Below are positions 7,315-7,900 of a stretch of 7,900 nucleotides of DNA, piece after piece. The notes below the pieces were generated by a model. It saw only the letters and a program-made list of their open reading frames with translations. It did no database searches and had not been told where the DNA came from. The stretch covers positions 1-7,900 of the forward strand of contig JAIPFN010000001.1 in assembly GCA_021736615.1 (NCBI GenBank), read 5' to 3'. Position numbers and translations under genes: made by a program. The stretch is from Phycisphaerae bacterium. Lineage in GTDB: Bacteria > Planctomycetota > Phycisphaerae > Sedimentisphaerales > Anaerohalosphaeraceae. Position 1 is the stretch's first letter, and every line of letters starts with the position of its first letter.

Positions 7315-7319
7315 CTCCT
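7315..7319 (-). promoter_or_regulatory. Strong ribosome binding site of the GLUG protein gene
   Basis: AGGAG on the minus strand, 7 nt before the ATG at 7307. It fixes the start, which also gives a well-formed signal peptide. Confidence 0.8.
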
Positions 7320-7334
7320 AAAAACAACACCTCA

Positions 7335-7382
7335 CTAAAAAGTTGGCCCCGCGACCTGTCCCGGCCATGCGTCGGGATTCAT
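7335..7382 (-). CDS. Possible 15-codon leader peptide upstream of the GLUG gene
   Basis: An ATG at 7382 opens the frame MNPDAWPGQVAGPTF, ending at TAG (7337-7335), 27 nt before the start of the giant gene. A GAGG lies 8 nt before the ATG. The same frame stays open upstream without a stop to 7427. It could be a translated leader peptide that couples to the downstream gene, the 3' remnant of a decayed gene, or chance. Nothing here proves translation. The segment also overlaps the hairpins at 7359-7388, so ribosomes on it would change the leader fold. Confidence 0.18.
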   Translation of the reverse strand: MNPDAWPGQVAGPTF

Positions 7383-7388
7383 CAATCC
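7359..7388 (-). other. Two mutually exclusive hairpins in the GLUG gene leader
   Basis: On the minus strand, GGATT-GATG-AATCC (7388-7375) and TCCCG-ACGCATGGC-CGGGA (7377-7359) are both perfect 5-bp stems. They share bases 7375-7377, so only one can form at a time. Such overlap is typical of regulated leaders, though it can also arise by chance in GC-rich RNA. Confidence 0.35.
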
Positions 7389-7414
7389 GCCCTCAACCCC
7401 GCCGTCAAAGGCCT

Positions 7415-7437
7415 CTGCCGGCTGACTTTATCGGCAG
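7415..7437 (-). other. Hairpin in the GLUG gene leader
   Basis: The arms CTGCCG and CGGCAG (7437-7432 and 7420-7415 on the minus strand) form a perfect 6-bp stem around an 11-base loop. No T-run follows, so it is not a terminator. It lies upstream of the two competing hairpins. Confidence 0.4.
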
Positions 7438-7490
7438 CAGGAAACATCCCGGAAACACCCAGGGAAATCTCCTGAAAATCCACAAGTAAT

Positions 7491-7520
7491 ATTGTACCAC
7501 ACCCCTCCCGGAAAATACAA
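7491..7520 (-). promoter_or_regulatory. Possible promoter of the GLUG protein gene
   Basis: On the minus strand TTGTAT (7520-7515) and TACAAT (7496-7491) are separated by 18 nt. The -10 is good (five of six), the -35 weak (three of six). The T-rich block directly upstream (7521-7550) could act like an UP element. The start near 7484 would give a leader of about 177 nt. A start further upstream, nearer the tandem array, is not excluded. Confidence 0.35.
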
Positions 7521-7637
7521 CAAAAAACCACCAAAAAAAACAAATAATAAGCGACATTATTCCGGGCCAAAGAACTCCAGGCATCCTCCCTAAACTTTCC
7601 GCGGGCATCCAGCAAACAGTACGATTAGCACCACCCA

Positions 7638-7847
7638 ACTTTTCGCACTTTCGCACTTTTCACACTTTCGCACTTTCGCACTTTTCGCACTTTTCACACT
7701 TTCGCACTTTTCACACTTTCGCACTTTCGCACTTTTCGCACTTTTCACACTTTCGCACTTTTCGCACTTTTCACACTTTCACACTTTCGCACTTTTCACA
7801 CTTTCACACTTTCGCACTTTCACACTTTCGCACCTGTCACTTGTCAC
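7638..7847. repeat. Tandem array of 8/9-bp units with four unit types
   Basis: Bases 7638-7831 are 23 uninterrupted units of the form AC-TTT(T)-C-(G/A)-C. Thirteen units are 8 bp (T3) and ten are 9 bp (T4), summing exactly to 194 bp. In order: T4G T3G T4A T3G T3G T4G T4A T3G T4A T3G T3G T4G T4A T3G T4G T4A T3A T3G T4A T3A T3G T3A T3G. Units 3-8 (7655-7705) and 9-14 (7706-7756) are identical 51-bp blocks. Bases 7832-7847 are two decayed units with TGTCAC cores. The mix of 8- and 9-bp units breaks every reading frame, so it is not protein-coding. The plus strand is almost purely C/T/A with single Gs. The array begins 331 bp upstream of the giant gene's start. Its function is unknown. Confidence 0.95.
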
Positions 7848-7900
7848 CAGAACCATACGCTATGCCGATGAGCGACATTCTGGCTATACATATACTATAG
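7848..7900. other. Flank beyond the tandem array
   Basis: I see no gene in these 53 bases. AGCGACATT at 7871-7879 also occurs at 7550-7558 on the other side of the array. A 9-base match is weak evidence of a duplicated flank. Confidence 0.3.

Larger units (their letters stand above)
7308..7637 (-). promoter_or_regulatory. Long structured upstream region of the GLUG protein gene
   Basis: These 330 bases carry no convincing gene. Read on the minus strand they hold, in order: an A/T-rich block (7521-7550, long T-runs), a possible promoter (7520-7491), then a GC-rich leader of about 177 nt. The leader has a direct repeat GGG(A)TGTTTCC (about 7460-7441). It also has a 6-bp hairpin CTGCCG/CGGCAG (7415-7437) and two overlapping hairpins (7375-7388 and 7359-7377) that cannot form together. 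A 30-codon open frame (7427-7335) runs through it. Bases 7561-7637 show nothing recognisable. A long folded leader suggests post-transcriptional control, but no known riboswitch class fits. Confidence 0.4.

Noticed and set aside
7352..7368. Sigma54 (-24/-12) promoter, TGGCC...GTCGC on the minus strand
   Set aside because: The GG and GC elements are 12 nt apart, not 10, and the -12 TTGC is absent.
7363..7373. c-di-GMP-I (GEMM) riboswitch suggested by GACGCATGGCC on the minus strand
   Set aside because: The segment matches the GACGCAAAGCC core only partly, and the required GGCAAACC core and GNRA tetraloop before it are absent.
7382..7615. Minus-strand open frame of 77 codons upstream of the GLUG gene, with a hydrophobic stretch
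   Set aside because: It starts at a TTG without an SD site. Its hydrophobic part is just the translated T-runs at 7511-7550, and it overlaps the candidate promoter and the folded leader.
7638..7831. CRISPR array
   Set aside because: Units are contiguous and 8-9 bp long with no spacers, and no cas genes are present.
7638..7831. Replication origin with DnaA-box-like sites (CTTTTCACA, seven of nine to TTATNCACA)
   Set aside because: Two mismatches in each unit, uniform spacing set by the repeat itself, and no dnaA/dnaN or other origin neighbour.

Overview
The window looks like chromosomal DNA from a Planctomycetota bacterium, most likely of the Phycisphaerae/Sedimentisphaerales kind. The basis is a very large secreted protein built of GLUG repeats that ends in a dockerin-like Ca2+-binding tail, a protein style common in that group, plus short A/T-rich intergenic repeats. 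This placement is inference; the window holds no rRNA or other phylogenetic marker beyond miaB.

Layout. Bases 1-55 hold a short REP-like hairpin. Bases 56-475 (minus) encode a small single-span membrane protein of unknown function. A compact divergent promoter region (476-688) separates it from miaB (689-2065, plus), which encodes the radical-SAM tRNA methylthiotransferase. Next comes a gene for a cysteine-cluster (YkgJ/CxxCxxCC-type) protein (2112-2960, plus), 46 bp behind miaB and probably cotranscribed with it. Bases 2961-3230 are intergenic and contain a probable terminator for the gene that converges from the other side.

Bases 3231-7307 (minus) encode a 1358-residue secreted protein: signal peptide, GLUG cassette, PASTA-like domain, three more GLUG cassettes, then a dockerin-like tail. 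It fills half the window. Its upstream region (7308-7637) is long, structured and not convincingly coding: a strong Shine-Dalgarno site, a leader of about 175 nt with alternative hairpins, a short open frame of uncertain status, and a possible promoter with an A/T-rich block behind it. Bases 7638-7847 are a striking tandem array of 23 short units that differ only in T3 versus T4 and G versus A, including a perfect 51-bp second-order duplication.

How the genes relate. miaB is housekeeping (ms2i6A37 in tRNAs reading UNN codons). The cysteine-cluster protein may bind a metal, but nothing in the window proves a link to the Fe-S enzyme upstream. The giant protein is an extracellular or surface protein, possibly an adhesin or a scaffold-attached protein, and forms its own transcription unit. 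I see no defence system, CRISPR array, integrase, transposase or RNA gene. The least explained parts are the array at 7638-7847, the leader at 7308-7484, and the PASTA insertion in the GLUG protein.
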